DNA of 64,000 nucleotides from NCBI RefSeq assembly GCF_005938745.2, contig NZ_VCBX02000001.1, positions 5,408,501 through 5,472,500 on the forward strand. Reading direction: 5' to 3'. Both the position numbers and the translations under genes were made by a program. This DNA comes from Rhodococcus sp. KBS0724 (lineage in GTDB: Bacteria; Actinomycetota; Actinomycetes; Mycobacteriales; Mycobacteriaceae). Each line of letters begins with the position of its first letter. Within the stretch, counting starts at the first letter, position 1. Below the pieces are notes generated by a model. The model was not told the DNA's origin and did no database searches. It was given only the letters and a program-made list of their open reading frames with translations. This document shows positions 39,208 through 47,724 of the stretch, piece by piece.

Positions 39208-39456
39208 CGCGACCGGTTATCGCCTTCCTGTATTGCTTGCTGAGCATTTCTTGCTGAGCGTTGGAGTCGCACGTCTGCTCTGCCCGAAACACAAGCGCCG
39301 GGCCGCACTCCTCTTCAGTCAAAGCGCGAACCCTGACGGCGGGCTGCACTGAGTCTGTCAACCAGCTGGCAATCTCGAAACAGACCGAACCCCTTGAACT
39401 GCAAGGGAAGTATCGATACTCGAATTCGGAACCACGACGAGCGTAGGATCAAAAAG

Positions 39457-40353
39457 GTGCGCACTGACGGCGATACCTGGGACATTGTCAGCAGCGTCGG
39501 CCTGACCGCGCTGGGAGTGGCCGCGTTCCGCGCAATAGAATCTCGCCGCCCCGATGCACTGATCGAAGATTCCTATGCGCGGTGGTTTGTCGAGGCCGCA
39601 GGCGAACCACATTTCACCGCACTTCTGGACAACCCGTCGTCCTTGGAAGACCTTCCGCTGTCCGGGTTCATGGGCATCGGCATGGGCATCAGAAGCAAAT
39701 TCTTCGACGAGTTCTTCCTCGACGCCGCCAGGTCAGGAGTCGCCCAATCAGTGATCCTGGCAGCAGGATTGGATGCGCGGGCCTACCGGCTGAACTGGCC
39801 CACCGATACTGCGGTTTTCGAAGTTGATCAGCCGCAGGTATTGGAATTCAAAGATCAGGTGCTCACCGAGCACGGAGCGGAACCGACAGCGATCCGTCAC
39901 ACGGTGGCCGTCGATCTGCGCGATGACTGGCCCGCCGCGCTCGCAGCGTCAGGGTTCGATCGCGCCAAGCCATCGGCCTGGTCGGCAGAGGGACTGTTGG
40001 CCTATCTTCCCGGCACCGCACATGACGCGCTGTTCGAGAGAATCGACGAACTCTCGTCGCCCGGCAGTCGACTTGCCTTGAACTACTTCCCATCCGGGAT
40101 GGACGGCAAACGATTTGCCGAGATCAGAGCAAAGTATTTCAAGAAAGATCCTTTTGGCGGCTTGGACCTATCCGCCTTGTTCTACGACGACCAGCGCGCC
40201 GACCCCAAACAGTGGCTGACCGACCGAGGTTGGTCGGTTCAGTGCCGCGACACCCTCGAGCTGGCAGACGAGTACGACCAACCGATCCCTGAACTTCCAT
40301 CTGAACTTGCCGATTTGTCGAAACGCTCAGGCTATCTGACGGCCACGAAGTAG
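39457..40353 (+). CDS. TIGR00027-type SAM-dependent methyltransferase
   Basis: A 298-aa class I methyltransferase of the large mycobacterial/rhodococcal family related to leucine carboxyl methyltransferases. Visible features: the N-terminal TWDIVSSVGLTALGVAA pattern, the SAM-binding VILAAGLDARAYRL, the acidic FEVDQPQVLEFK, and WSAEGLLAYLPGTAHDALF. GTG at 39457 is chosen because it gives the usual short leader (RTDGDTWD) and AGG lies just upstream; a TTG at 39394 is in frame but unlikely. The substrate of this family is generally unknown. It ends 7 bp from the convergent SDR. Confidence 0.85.
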   Translation: MRTDGDTWDIVSSVGLTALGVAAFRAIESRRPDALIEDSYARWFVEAAGEPHFTALLDNPSSLEDLPLSGFMGIGMGIRSKFFDEFFLDAARSGVAQSVILAAGLDARAYRLNWPTDTAVFEVDQPQVLEFKDQVLTEHGAEPTAIRHTVAVDLRDDWPAALAASGFDRAKPSAWSAEGLLAYLPGTAHDALFERIDELSSPGSRLALNYFPSGMDGKRFAEIRAKYFKKDPFGGLDLSALFYDDQRADPKQWLTDRGWSVQCRDTLELADEYDQPIPELPSELADLSKRSGYLTATK

Positions 40354-40360
40354 CGCACGC

Positions 40361-41143
40361 TCAGAGCGTTTTGATCAAGCCACCGTCGATCACAAAATCT
40401 GCGCCGGTGATGTTTGCGGCACGGCCTCCGGCGAGAAATACCACCAGGTCCGCAACTTCCTCCGGATACGTGAATCGGCCTGTCTCCGAGCCCGCGGCCG
40501 CACTGTCCACGATGTCTTGGGCACTGACTCCGGCGACACCGGCGAGCGTCGATGCCACCCCGCCTGACCCGAGCCACAACGCCGTCCGCACCGGTCCTGG
40601 GCTCACCGTGTTCACCCGGATGCCCTGCGGCGCCAACTCTTTCGACAGCGATTTGCTCAGGTTGGTCAACGCGGCTTTTGCTGCGCTGTAGTCGATCACC
40701 GCTGGGTCCGGAAGAAACGCATTCACCGAACTGACCGTCACGATGCTCCCACTGCCGGCCGTCATCGAAGGCAGAGCAGCCCGAATCATCCTCACCGCGG
40801 ACATGAACGTCACACGCAGCGATGCATCCCAGTCAGCATCGGTAACACTGAGAAATCCGCCTGTCCGCGGAGTCACCGCGCCCACATTGTTGATCAGTAT
40901 GTCGATACCGCCGCGCTCTGCCGCTGCCGCAGCCAATGCCGGTGGACCGTCCACACTTGCCAGGTCTACGGCAACAAACGTGACCCCGTCGCCGGCCTCG
41001 AGTTTCTCGATGTCTGCCGTGCGTGTTCGTGAACCCGCGATCACATGGGCGCCTTCTTCTGCCAATGCCTGGGTGATGGCAAGACCGATGCCCTTGCCAG
41101 CACCGGTCACAATCGCGGTTTTCCCTTTCAGCAGTAGATCCAT
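40361..41143 (-). CDS. SDR family oxidoreductase
   Basis: A 260-aa short-chain dehydrogenase with the cofactor motif TGAGKGIG, an NNVG motif, the catalytic Ser region VSSVNAFL and YSAAK. The C-terminus ITGADFVIDGGLIKTL is classical. ATG at 41143 gives the usual start MDLLLKGKTAIVTGAGKG; longer in-frame starts add an unrelated Arg-rich leader. It stands alone, convergent with the methyltransferase. Substrate unknown; NAD(P)-dependent alcohol/ketone chemistry is the family role. Confidence 0.85.
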   Translation of the reverse strand: MDLLLKGKTAIVTGAGKGIGLAITQALAEEGAHVIAGSRTRTADIEKLEAGDGVTFVAVDLASVDGPPALAAAAAERGGIDILINNVGAVTPRTGGFLSVTDADWDASLRVTFMSAVRMIRAALPSMTAGSGSIVTVSSVNAFLPDPAVIDYSAAKAALTNLSKSLSKELAPQGIRVNTVSPGPVRTALWLGSGGVASTLAGVAGVSAQDIVDSAAAGSETGRFTYPEEVADLVVFLAGGRAANITGADFVIDGGLIKTL

Positions 41144-41502
41144 CGAACCGGCTCCCATCCGACCGGTCGAAATCCGGCGTCGGCCGTAGAGTCTCCATTG
41201 CGATCGGCGAATAAACCTGGCGCGGTAAGGCTTCACCCTCACTTATTGGAGGAAATCCCAAAGTATGAACTCAGGGGTGATTTCTCCGTAAATCGTTGGC
41301 AAACACGTCCACTGCGCCGTATTGTTTTCGACGCACGCCCCGGCGTGCTGGGACTCGTTGACGCTCATGGAGATGTTGGCAAGACCAATCGGAGGCAGGT
41401 CCTGCACTCCCACAGGGTGTGGGGCCTGTCCTCGATCTGGCGAATATCCCAGCTAAGATCGATTAAGTTGCCCGGTTCAGAACCGGTTCCGTTCAGTGTC
41501 GA
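41144..41502. other. Intergenic stretch without a supported gene
   Basis: About 360 bases upstream of the SDR and downstream of the small DUF6131-like gene. Open frames here lack typical codon patterns and a ribosome site. It should hold the SDR promoter; I see no repeat, RNA gene or strong hairpin. Confidence 0.5.
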
Positions 41503-41658
41503 TCAGTACCAGTGCCGTCGACCACCGACCGCCCGTCCTGTCGAACCCAGCACGAACAAGATCAGCCCGATCACCAAGAGGACAACTCCGATTGTCCACA
41601 GAATCGGAATGTTCAAGAGAAATCCGATCAGCAGCAGGATGATTCCGAGAATAATCAT
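41503..41658 (-). CDS. Small DUF6131-like membrane protein
   Basis: A 51-aa protein made of two hydrophobic helices joined by IPILW and ending in GSTGRAVGGRRHWY. This pattern matches small actinobacterial DUF6131 proteins as I remember them. ATG at 41658 is preded by GGAAGAG at suitable spacing; an ATG ten codons earlier is less likely. Function unknown; these small membrane proteins are often stress-related, but nothing here shows that. Confidence 0.7.
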   Translation of the reverse strand: MIILGIILLLIGFLLNIPILWTIGVVLLVIGLILFVLGSTGRAVGGRRHWY

Positions 41659-41945
41659 GGCAGTCTCTTCCGACGACAAGTCCGACACACATGTGCCGGC
41701 ACTCTAGGTTCGGCTACCCCGCCCACTCGCGTTTCATACCCGCTCTGACCGGGTATTTCGACAGTCCCCGCGTACACAGTTGAGGAATCAAGCAGTTCCA
41801 TGCGACGGATTGTGACTCTGATCGTTGCGGGGCCCTGAACTACCTCGGCGTCAAGTCCACGGTTACGGATTGCACTCTGCCGCAACCCAGTTCCTGACGG
41901 AAGGCAGAATCTACGGCCGCCGACAATGTCACACCCACCCAAAGT

Positions 41946-41983
41946 CGGTGCCTGACGCCGAAGGCAGTCAGCGTCAGGCACCG
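41946..41983. terminator. Hairpin downstream of the 42.1-kb membrane gene
   Basis: A perfect 13-bp inverted repeat (CGGTGCCTGACGC ... GCGTCAGGCACCG) with a 12-base loop, about 100 bp after the stop of the minus-strand gene at 42082. It lacks a T-run but has terminator geometry. The rest of 41689-42081 holds no gene I can support. Confidence 0.6.
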
Positions 41984-42081
41984 GGTTCTGGCGTGGGGGT
42001 GATGCAGGCTTCCCACTGCACCATCCCCACGAGGAGCAACACTAGCAACAATCGAACAAATGTGCGAGCCGAATCGGAAGT

Positions 42082-42423
42082 TTATTGCGGTGGGCCATAA
42101 GCGCCCGCTCCGAAACCGGAACTGATCAGCATCAACACCATCAGACCCCACCCCACCCCCTGCCAAATGGGCCAGACCCCGCCCCGTTTCCACACCCGAT
42201 ACGTCTGAGCAAAGGCCATCAGCCCACCAACCAGGAAGACCGCCGCCGGCGCGAAGGCAAGGGTTCCGAGCCCCGACGACCTGTCGACCAGCAGCAACGA
42301 ACACAGCACCGCAAGCGCGAGCGCGATCACCACACACGTGAAGGTCATCGCTCTACGGAACTCCTCCGGATCCGACCACCGTTTCTCGGTATCCATGGTC
42401 CCGTTGCGGCGCCGAGCCGACAT
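42082..42423 (-). CDS. Small multi-spanning membrane protein
   Basis: A 113-aa protein with three or four hydrophobic segments (from about residue 28 onward) and a charged N-terminus. ATG at 42423 has GGGAGG about nine bases upstream. It is transcribed divergently from the Rv2629-like gene. I do not recognise a family. A hairpin at 41946-41983 may end its transcript. Confidence 0.6.
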   Translation of the reverse strand: MSARRRNGTMDTEKRWSDPEEFRRAMTFTCVVIALALAVLCSLLLVDRSSGLGTLAFAPAAVFLVGGLMAFAQTYRVWKRGGVWPIWQGVGWGLMVLMLISSGFGAGAYGPPQ

Positions 42424-42565
42424 GACCTGCTCCCTCCCCGAAACCCGGTGTAAATCTGCGGTCAATCGGATTGGGTACCCCGCCCTCGTGTCGAATCAAC
42501 CTGGAGCGGGTACGCGAGCCAAGAGGAGCAACCAGATACGACGACTACTACTGAGAGGAGTCGCC

Positions 42566-43597
42566 ATGCATGCTGCGCGGCTGAAGAAGGTCGGTTCGAG
42601 CGAAGGACCGTTTGCCTCGGTGTACTTCGAGGACGTCCGCAATCGTGAAAACTCACGTGAGCTCTTCGAGTTGGAGTGGCGTTCGATGCGCAGCCAACTG
42701 TCCAAACAGGAGGCACCCGACGCATTGATCGAACAGTTCGACAGTGTGAAGGACAATCACCACGGAATTTCGGGCCGGGCCGGACGCGCGCTGGTGATCA
42801 CGCCCGACGAGGTTCTGCTCGACGACATCATGCTCGAGCCGACAGCGTCGACCATAGTGACGGTCGGTTCGTTGCCTTATCTGATTCCGCTCGTCGCACA
42901 TGGCCACGACACCGAACCGTTCATCCTCGCCAAGGTCGACCACACCGGCGCCGATCTCTGTGTGCGCGACGCACGCGGGAGAGACGTCTACGGCGAATCC
43001 GTCGACGGCGACGGGTTCCCCGTACACAAAGCCCGGGTGGGTGGCCCCGACCGTTACATCGACACCCAATCTCTGGCGCAGGAGAACGTGCGAAAGAACT
43101 TGACCCAGGCTGCAACTCGTACCGCTGCATTGGCACGCGAACACAAGGTTCAGTTGGTGCTGATCATCGGTGAAGTGCAGTCCCGCACAGCATTCGCACA
43201 GTATCTTCCGTCGTCACTGCGCACTGTGGAGATCGAGCGCGGATCGCGCGCCGGTTCCTCTCCGGCGGATGTAGCCAAAGCCATTCGCGAACTCATCGAC
43301 ACCGAACGGTTGCGGCGCATGGACGCCGAAACGGAACGCTTCATGGCCGGTCAGGGCCGAGAGACCGAACTGTCGGTCGACGGCACTGCCCGCGTGCTCG
43401 ACGCCTTGGAACAGGGCAAAGTCGAGACTCTGCTCTTCACCGATCCCGACGACAAGGAAGTATCCAGCAATTCACTCTTTGCGCCCGCAAATCGACTACT
43501 CCCCTATCTGGCGATCCGAACCGGGGCGGAGCTGATCCAGGTCGACGAACGCCTCACTCTCGCAGACGGATACGGAGCAATATTGCGACATCCGTGA
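42566..43597 (+). CDS. baeRF/Rv2629-like protein
   Basis: A 343-aa protein resembling Rv2629 of M. tuberculosis, which belongs to the bacterial/archaeal eRF1-like (baeRF, Vms1-related) group. Supporting segments are the long central region VLIIGEVQSRTAFAQYL, the helix-rich stretch RELIDTERLRRMDAETERF, and the C-terminal L7Ae-like part where VETLLFTDPDD and LLPYLAIRTGAELIQVDER occur. Related proteins act near the ribosome as peptidyl-tRNA hydrolases or hibernation-type factors, and Rv2629 is linked to hypoxia. Its function here is inference. ATG at 42566 has GAGAGGAG upstream. It is convergent with the MinD-like gene. Confidence 0.7.
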   Translation: MHAARLKKVGSSEGPFASVYFEDVRNRENSRELFELEWRSMRSQLSKQEAPDALIEQFDSVKDNHHGISGRAGRALVITPDEVLLDDIMLEPTASTIVTVGSLPYLIPLVAHGHDTEPFILAKVDHTGADLCVRDARGRDVYGESVDGDGFPVHKARVGGPDRYIDTQSLAQENVRKNLTQAATRTAALAREHKVQLVLIIGEVQSRTAFAQYLPSSLRTVEIERGSRAGSSPADVAKAIRELIDTERLRRMDAETERFMAGQGRETELSVDGTARVLDALEQGKVETLLFTDPDDKEVSSNSLFAPANRLLPYLAIRTGAELIQVDERLTLADGYGAILRHP

Positions 43598-43621
43598 CGT
43601 TGACATGCGTGACGTTCGGCG

Positions 43622-44803
43622 TCACCGTGACGCGTGTCGACCCTGCGAATCCGGGAAGCCGTCGGCAATAGCGGCAACCAACTCGAGATAAGCGCGCGCA
43701 GTGCGTTTGTTCAACAACTTCAGATCAATGGGGCCGCCCTCGCCGAGATGGTCGTCGTACGGCAGGGTGCACACCGCCCGAACTCCGCGCTGCGCAAACA
43801 CTTCCTCGAGTTGGTCGAGATCGAGCGACGACGATCCGGGCCGCGTGGCGTTGATCGCAACCACCGACCTGCTCACCAGGTCGCCGTAACCGTGTTTGGT
43901 CAGCCAACTCAACGTGGCGGCTGCGCTGCGCGCTCCGTCCTGAGCCGTCGGACTGACCACCACCAAGGCGTCGGCCTCGTCGAGGATTCCGTACATCGCC
44001 GAGTGCATGATGCCGGTGCCGCAGTCGGTGATGAGAATGTTGTAGTGCACCTCGAGGATGCGCAAGGTGTCGAGGTAGTCCTGCTCGTTGAACGACTCCG
44101 ATGTTTCCGGATCCGCTTCGCTGGCAAGGATTTCCAACCGACTGTCACCTTGCGATGTGTAGTACCGCACATCGCTGTACGTACGAATATCACTGTCTGC
44201 CAACAGATCGCGAACAGTGAGGTGATGCTCGCGATGTTCCCGATCAGCGAGCGTGCCCAGATCAGGGTTGGCGTCTATCGCAACAATCCGATCTCCACGG
44301 ATCGACGCAAACGTGGAGCCGACGGTCTTTGCCGCCGTCGTCTTCCCCACCCCACCCTTGAGCGAGATGAACGCAATCTTGTACACGCCGCGCACAGTCC
44401 GATTGGCGCGGCGGACCAGCGCCTGATGTTCGAGTTCCACCGCCGACTGCCCGGTGTTGATCCGCCCACCCGAAAGCTTGAACAGCAGAGCGCCGAAACC
44501 ATGTTCGGGCGGACGCTTGGCACGCTTGATGATGTCCAAGTCGTCGACGGAGGTCATCGCCTGTGGTGTCGACGTTCGGAAATCGGCAGGCTCTTCGCGT
44601 CGCGCTTGCCGCATCCGTTGGCTCGGAAGTGGTTTGACCGGAACCTCGTCGCTCTGTGGCAGGTCGAAGTTCGGTGTAAAGGTAACGGTTCGAACCGAAT
44701 TCGCGTAGGAGTCCTCGGAGCCGCCCAGCAGATCATCCGTCTCGGTTGTACCGGAACCGTTCTGGGTAGATCCGCCATTGAAACCGTTATTATCGCTGCG
44801 CAC
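43622..44803 (-). CDS. MinD/ParA-like ATPase with long disordered N-terminus
   Basis: A 393-aa deviant-Walker P-loop ATPase. The first roughly 135 residues are low-complexity and polar; then comes the deviant Walker A ISLKGGVGKTTAAKT, the switch region AIDANPDLGTLADR and Walker B-like ILITDCGTG. This layout resembles the EspI/MinD-like proteins of actinobacteria associated with type VII secretion, but no ESX core gene is in the window. ParA/MinD ATPases position cargo by ATP-dependent dimerisation. GTG start at 44803. No ParB-like partner is adjacent, so the cargo is unknown. Confidence 0.8.
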   Translation of the reverse strand: MRSDNNGFNGGSTQNGSGTTETDDLLGGSEDSYANSVRTVTFTPNFDLPQSDEVPVKPLPSQRMRQARREEPADFRTSTPQAMTSVDDLDIIKRAKRPPEHGFGALLFKLSGGRINTGQSAVELEHQALVRRANRTVRGVYKIAFISLKGGVGKTTAAKTVGSTFASIRGDRIVAIDANPDLGTLADREHREHHLTVRDLLADSDIRTYSDVRYYTSQGDSRLEILASEADPETSESFNEQDYLDTLRILEVHYNILITDCGTGIMHSAMYGILDEADALVVVSPTAQDGARSAAATLSWLTKHGYGDLVSRSVVAINATRPGSSSLDLDQLEEVFAQRGVRAVCTLPYDDHLGEGGPIDLKLLNKRTARAYLELVAAIADGFPDSQGRHASR

Positions 44804-45123
44804 CGTTTTCCTAGGTCAAGGTCGAATCAATTCGGACATCACGTGTCGGACGCTATCACTCTGCGGCCACCTTGGCCTGCCGTTGATACCGCTGACGCGG
44901 GCCGATTTGTTACACAACACAGTTCGATGACTTTGGTCCTGGAAACTCCCGATCGTCCAGCAAATCCGCGGGCATACCTGTTGTCCGGTACGTATTGCGC
45001 CAGAAGGCATCCGAAATACCGAGCCGCAATGCGTGGGCAAAGCCGATCGACTTCACAACCGAACAACTGTCCAACTTCCACCGCTACTAACCTCGGTAGT
45101 AGGTGCCTGTATCCTCTACCCCT
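44804..45123. other. Divergent intergenic region
   Basis: About 320 bases between the MinD-like gene and the small membrane protein at 45124. No convincing gene, hairpin or repeat is visible; it must hold both promoters. Confidence 0.5.
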
Positions 45124-45654
45124 ATGACCTCCCGCCTCGCTGATGTCGCGCAGTTGCGCGGTGCCTTCGTCGGCGGTACGTCGGGCGCGGTCTCCCTCGC
45201 CGCCCACGCACTCGGCGGTGGTGGCATGGCGCCGTCGCAAAGCGCCGTGGTCTTGTTGATCCTTGCCTGCGCGAGCGTCGGCGCTGTGGTTTCTTCCGTC
45301 GATATTCGCCGCTCTCCCGCCCTTGCCCTGGTACTCATGCTCGCGGCGGGACAGGCAATCGGCCACACGACGCTGGCTATTGCCTCAGACCACCAGCACG
45401 GCAGTGTTCCGTCACTCCCCATGCTCGCGGCGCATATCGCCGCGGTCGGCGTCTGCGCGGCAGCAATCCGCGGTGCTGAGCGCGGCTACGTCGTGGCTGC
45501 GTCCACGGTCGCGACACTCGTTGCAGTCCTGCTGCGGCCCTGGGCGCCGCAGCCACCATCCGTAACCGCGCGCACTCGCTACCGCGCGAAAGTTGTTCTC
45601 CGCCAACTTCTCGCCTCCGGTGAAGGCACTCGCGGCCCGCCGGCATTCGTGTAA
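45124..45654 (+). CDS. Four-helix membrane protein upstream of the PepSY operon
   Basis: A 176-aa protein with about four hydrophobic segments and a basic, Pro-rich C-terminus. One loop carries HQHG, and another segment has GHTTLAIASDH, which might bind a metal. Position just before the PepSY - copper chaperone - DyP operon suggests a link with copper or heme handling. I do not recognise a named family. ATG at 45124 is used; a GTG 21 bases upstream is in frame. Confidence 0.6.
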   Translation: MTSRLADVAQLRGAFVGGTSGAVSLAAHALGGGGMAPSQSAVVLLILACASVGAVVSSVDIRRSPALALVLMLAAGQAIGHTTLAIASDHQHGSVPSLPMLAAHIAAVGVCAAAIRGAERGYVVAASTVATLVAVLLRPWAPQPPSVTARTRYRAKVVLRQLLASGEGTRGPPAFV

Positions 45655-45710
45655 CTCATCGTTCCTTCCCCTTTTTTCTTTTGCGCACGAAATCCCGTGC
45701 GCCACATTGC

Positions 45711-45752
45711 TGTGCGCGTTTGTTAACCGCCCGCGGTTAACAAACGCGCACA
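45711..45752. repeat. 42-bp near-perfect palindrome before the PepSY gene
   Basis: Two perfect 20-bp arms (TGTGCGCGTTTGTTAACCGC and its complement) separated by CC. It lies between the small membrane protein and the PepSY gene, 18 bp before the latter's ATG. It may be a terminator hairpin for the upstream gene or a member of a dispersed palindromic element family. Confidence 0.8.
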
Positions 45753-45770
45753 GCGGGATCGAGTACACGC

Positions 45771-47201
45771 ATGTCCGCACCCGAAACGGAGCGCGCACAG
45801 CCGCACGCTTCCAACGACAGTTCCCCTCCGAAGAAGAAGACCGGCAACGCCAGATCACTGATCCTGCGCCTGCACTTCTACGCCGGAATCTTCATCGGAC
45901 CGTTCATCCTCGTCGCGGCGTTGACCGGTGGCCTTTACGCGGTGGCTCCCACCATCGAGAAATTTGTCTACAGCGACTACCTACAGACCGACAGCACCGG
46001 GCAGGTCGCATCACTGAACGATCAGATCCGCTCAGCTCAGCAGTACCGCCCCGACCTGACGGTCTCGGCGGTCCGTCCCGCCCCGGCCGCCGGCGAAACC
46101 ACCCGAGTTCTGTTCACCGATCCGTCTCTCGGCGAGTCCGAAAGGCTCGCGGTTTTTGTGGACCCCGTGCTGGCTCAACCGGTCGGCGAGTTGGCGGTGT
46201 ACGGCAGCAGCGGCTCACTGCCGGTCAGAACCTGGATTTCCCAACTCCACCGCAACCTGCATCTCGGCGAACCGGGACGCCTGTACAGCGAACTAGCCGC
46301 GTCGTGGATGTGGGTAGTTGCCCTCGGCGGTGTCTATCTCTGGTTCCGCCGGTACCGAACCACTCGCAACGCCCGCCTTCTCACCATGGATCGAACATCC
46401 AGCGGCCGTGGCCGAACCCTGAACTGGCACGGAGTTGTCGGTATCTGGATCGCAGTGGCGCTGGTGTTTCTCTCGGCAACCGGACTCACGTGGTCGACCT
46501 ACGCCGGTGAGAATGTCAGCAGCGTGAGAACGGCACTGAGTTGGAAGACTCCTTCGGTGGTCAAGACACTCGGCGACGCTCCACCACCGGCAGCAGGCGG
46601 GCACGAGGGCCACGACATGGCCCCTGTCTCCACCGGCACTCTGACGGACACCAACGTCGGACGCGTCGACGCGGTACTCGGCATCGCCAGATACCACGGC
46701 ATCACTGGCCCCGTCGAGGTGTCGATTCCCGCTGACGCGCAGACGGCATTCACTGTCGCCCAAACGCGTCAGCCCTGGGTAATGAGTAACAACACCATCG
46801 CAATCGACGGTGCAACGCAGAAAGTCACCGATGAGCTGTGGTTCTCGGATTGGCCTCTCGCAGCGAAGCTTTCATCGTGGGGAATCCAGCTGCACATGGG
46901 ACTTCTCTTCGGTCTAGCCAATCAGATCGCGCTCGCTTCACTTGCCATCGCACTCGCGAGTGTCGTCGTTCGCGGCTACGTCCTGTGGTGGCGCCGACGA
47001 CCCACACGAGGATCCGACTGGGCGATGGGCCGGACGCCCACACGCGGTGGCATCAGAAATCTGTCCCCAATCAGTGTTGCCGCGATGATTGCTGTCACCG
47101 CCCTGGTCGGCTGGTTCGTTCCCCTACTCGGCATCAGCCTGATCGCATTCCTCCTGATCGACCTTTCCGCCGCGGCACTGCGACGCCGCGCAACCACCTG
47201 A
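45771..47201 (+). CDS. PepSY-associated transmembrane protein
   Basis: A 476-aa membrane protein of the PepSY_TM type. The first helix (FIGPFILVAALTGGLYAVA) follows a short cytoplasmic tail. A long extracytoplasmic part contains RTWISQLHRNLHLGEPGRL, and further helices occur at about residues 180, 230 and 385 plus two at the C-terminus. A His/Asp-rich patch (GGHEGHDM) could bind metal. PepSY_TM proteins occur with iron and copper uptake or reductase systems. It starts the operon with the copper chaperone and DyP peroxidase (23-bp gap to the next gene). A role in copper or heme-iron transfer at the membrane is inferred from context. Confidence 0.85.
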   Translation: MSAPETERAQPHASNDSSPPKKKTGNARSLILRLHFYAGIFIGPFILVAALTGGLYAVAPTIEKFVYSDYLQTDSTGQVASLNDQIRSAQQYRPDLTVSAVRPAPAAGETTRVLFTDPSLGESERLAVFVDPVLAQPVGELAVYGSSGSLPVRTWISQLHRNLHLGEPGRLYSELAASWMWVVALGGVYLWFRRYRTTRNARLLTMDRTSSGRGRTLNWHGVVGIWIAVALVFLSATGLTWSTYAGENVSSVRTALSWKTPSVVKTLGDAPPPAAGGHEGHDMAPVSTGTLTDTNVGRVDAVLGIARYHGITGPVEVSIPADAQTAFTVAQTRQPWVMSNNTIAIDGATQKVTDELWFSDWPLAAKLSSWGIQLHMGLLFGLANQIALASLAIALASVVVRGYVLWWRRRPTRGSDWAMGRTPTRGGIRNLSPISVAAMIAVTALVGWFVPLLGISLIAFLLIDLSAAALRRRATT

Positions 47202-47223
47202 TACGTGAACTACGGAGATACAC

Positions 47224-47724
47224 ATGTCTGTTCGCACCACACTCCTCACCGCCGCCGCGTTGACGGCAGCCCTGGCGCTGGCCGGTTGTTCGGCCGATTC
47301 CGGCAAGGAAACCGAAGCCGCACAATCCATCACGATCGCGGATCAATGGGTCAAAGCCGCGCCGGACGGCATGAGCGCGGCATTTGCCGAACTCGTCAAT
47401 TCTGGCGACAAGGACGTTCGAGTAGTCTCGGCAACCAGTCCGGCGTCTGCCCGCGTCGAACTCCATGAAGTTGTGACCGGCGACGCCGGAACAATGACAA
47501 TGCGTCCCAAGGACGGTGGCTTTCGGGTTCCCGCCAACAGTTCCGCCAGCCTGACGCCGGGCGGCGATCATCTGATGTTCATGGAACTCGCGGGGCCACT
47601 GCTCCCCGGCGCCGAAACCGACGTCACCCTGATCTACGACGACGGTTCCAGTTCCACCTTCACGGCCCAGATCCGCGACTTCTCCGGTAATCAGGAGAAC
47701 TACGACCCCAATCACGGTGGCTGA
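47224..47724 (+). CDS. PCu(A)C-family copper chaperone lipoprotein
   Basis: A 166-aa secreted lipoprotein (lipobox ALAGC, Cys about residue 21) with a PCu(A)C domain. The family's copper ligands H-x(n)-M-x(n)-H-x-M appear as ELHEVVT, GTMTMRPKDGGF and GGDHLMFMEL. Such proteins bind Cu(I) outside the cell and deliver it to cuproenzymes such as cytochrome oxidase. A GGAG site precedes the ATG. It overlaps the DyP gene by 8 bp, so both are co-translated. Confidence 0.9.
   Translation: MSVRTTLLTAAALTAALALAGCSADSGKETEAAQSITIADQWVKAAPDGMSAAFAELVNSGDKDVRVVSATSPASARVELHEVVTGDAGTMTMRPKDGGFRVPANSSASLTPGGDHLMFMELAGPLLPGAETDVTLIYDDGSSSTFTAQIRDFSGNQENYDPNHGG

Noticed and set aside
41198..41707. A plus-strand frame of about 170 codons opposite the small DUF6131-like gene
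   Set aside because: No family resemblance, no ribosome site, and the opposite strand holds a recognisable small membrane protein.
41825..42100. A 91-codon frame in the 41.7-42.1 kb gap
   Set aside because: Composition looks non-coding and a hairpin occupies its middle.
43622..44803. Plasmid or chromosome partition locus (parAB)
   Set aside because: Only a MinD-like ATPase is present; there is no parB or parS-like repeat, and the protein has a long disordered N-terminus unlike ParA.
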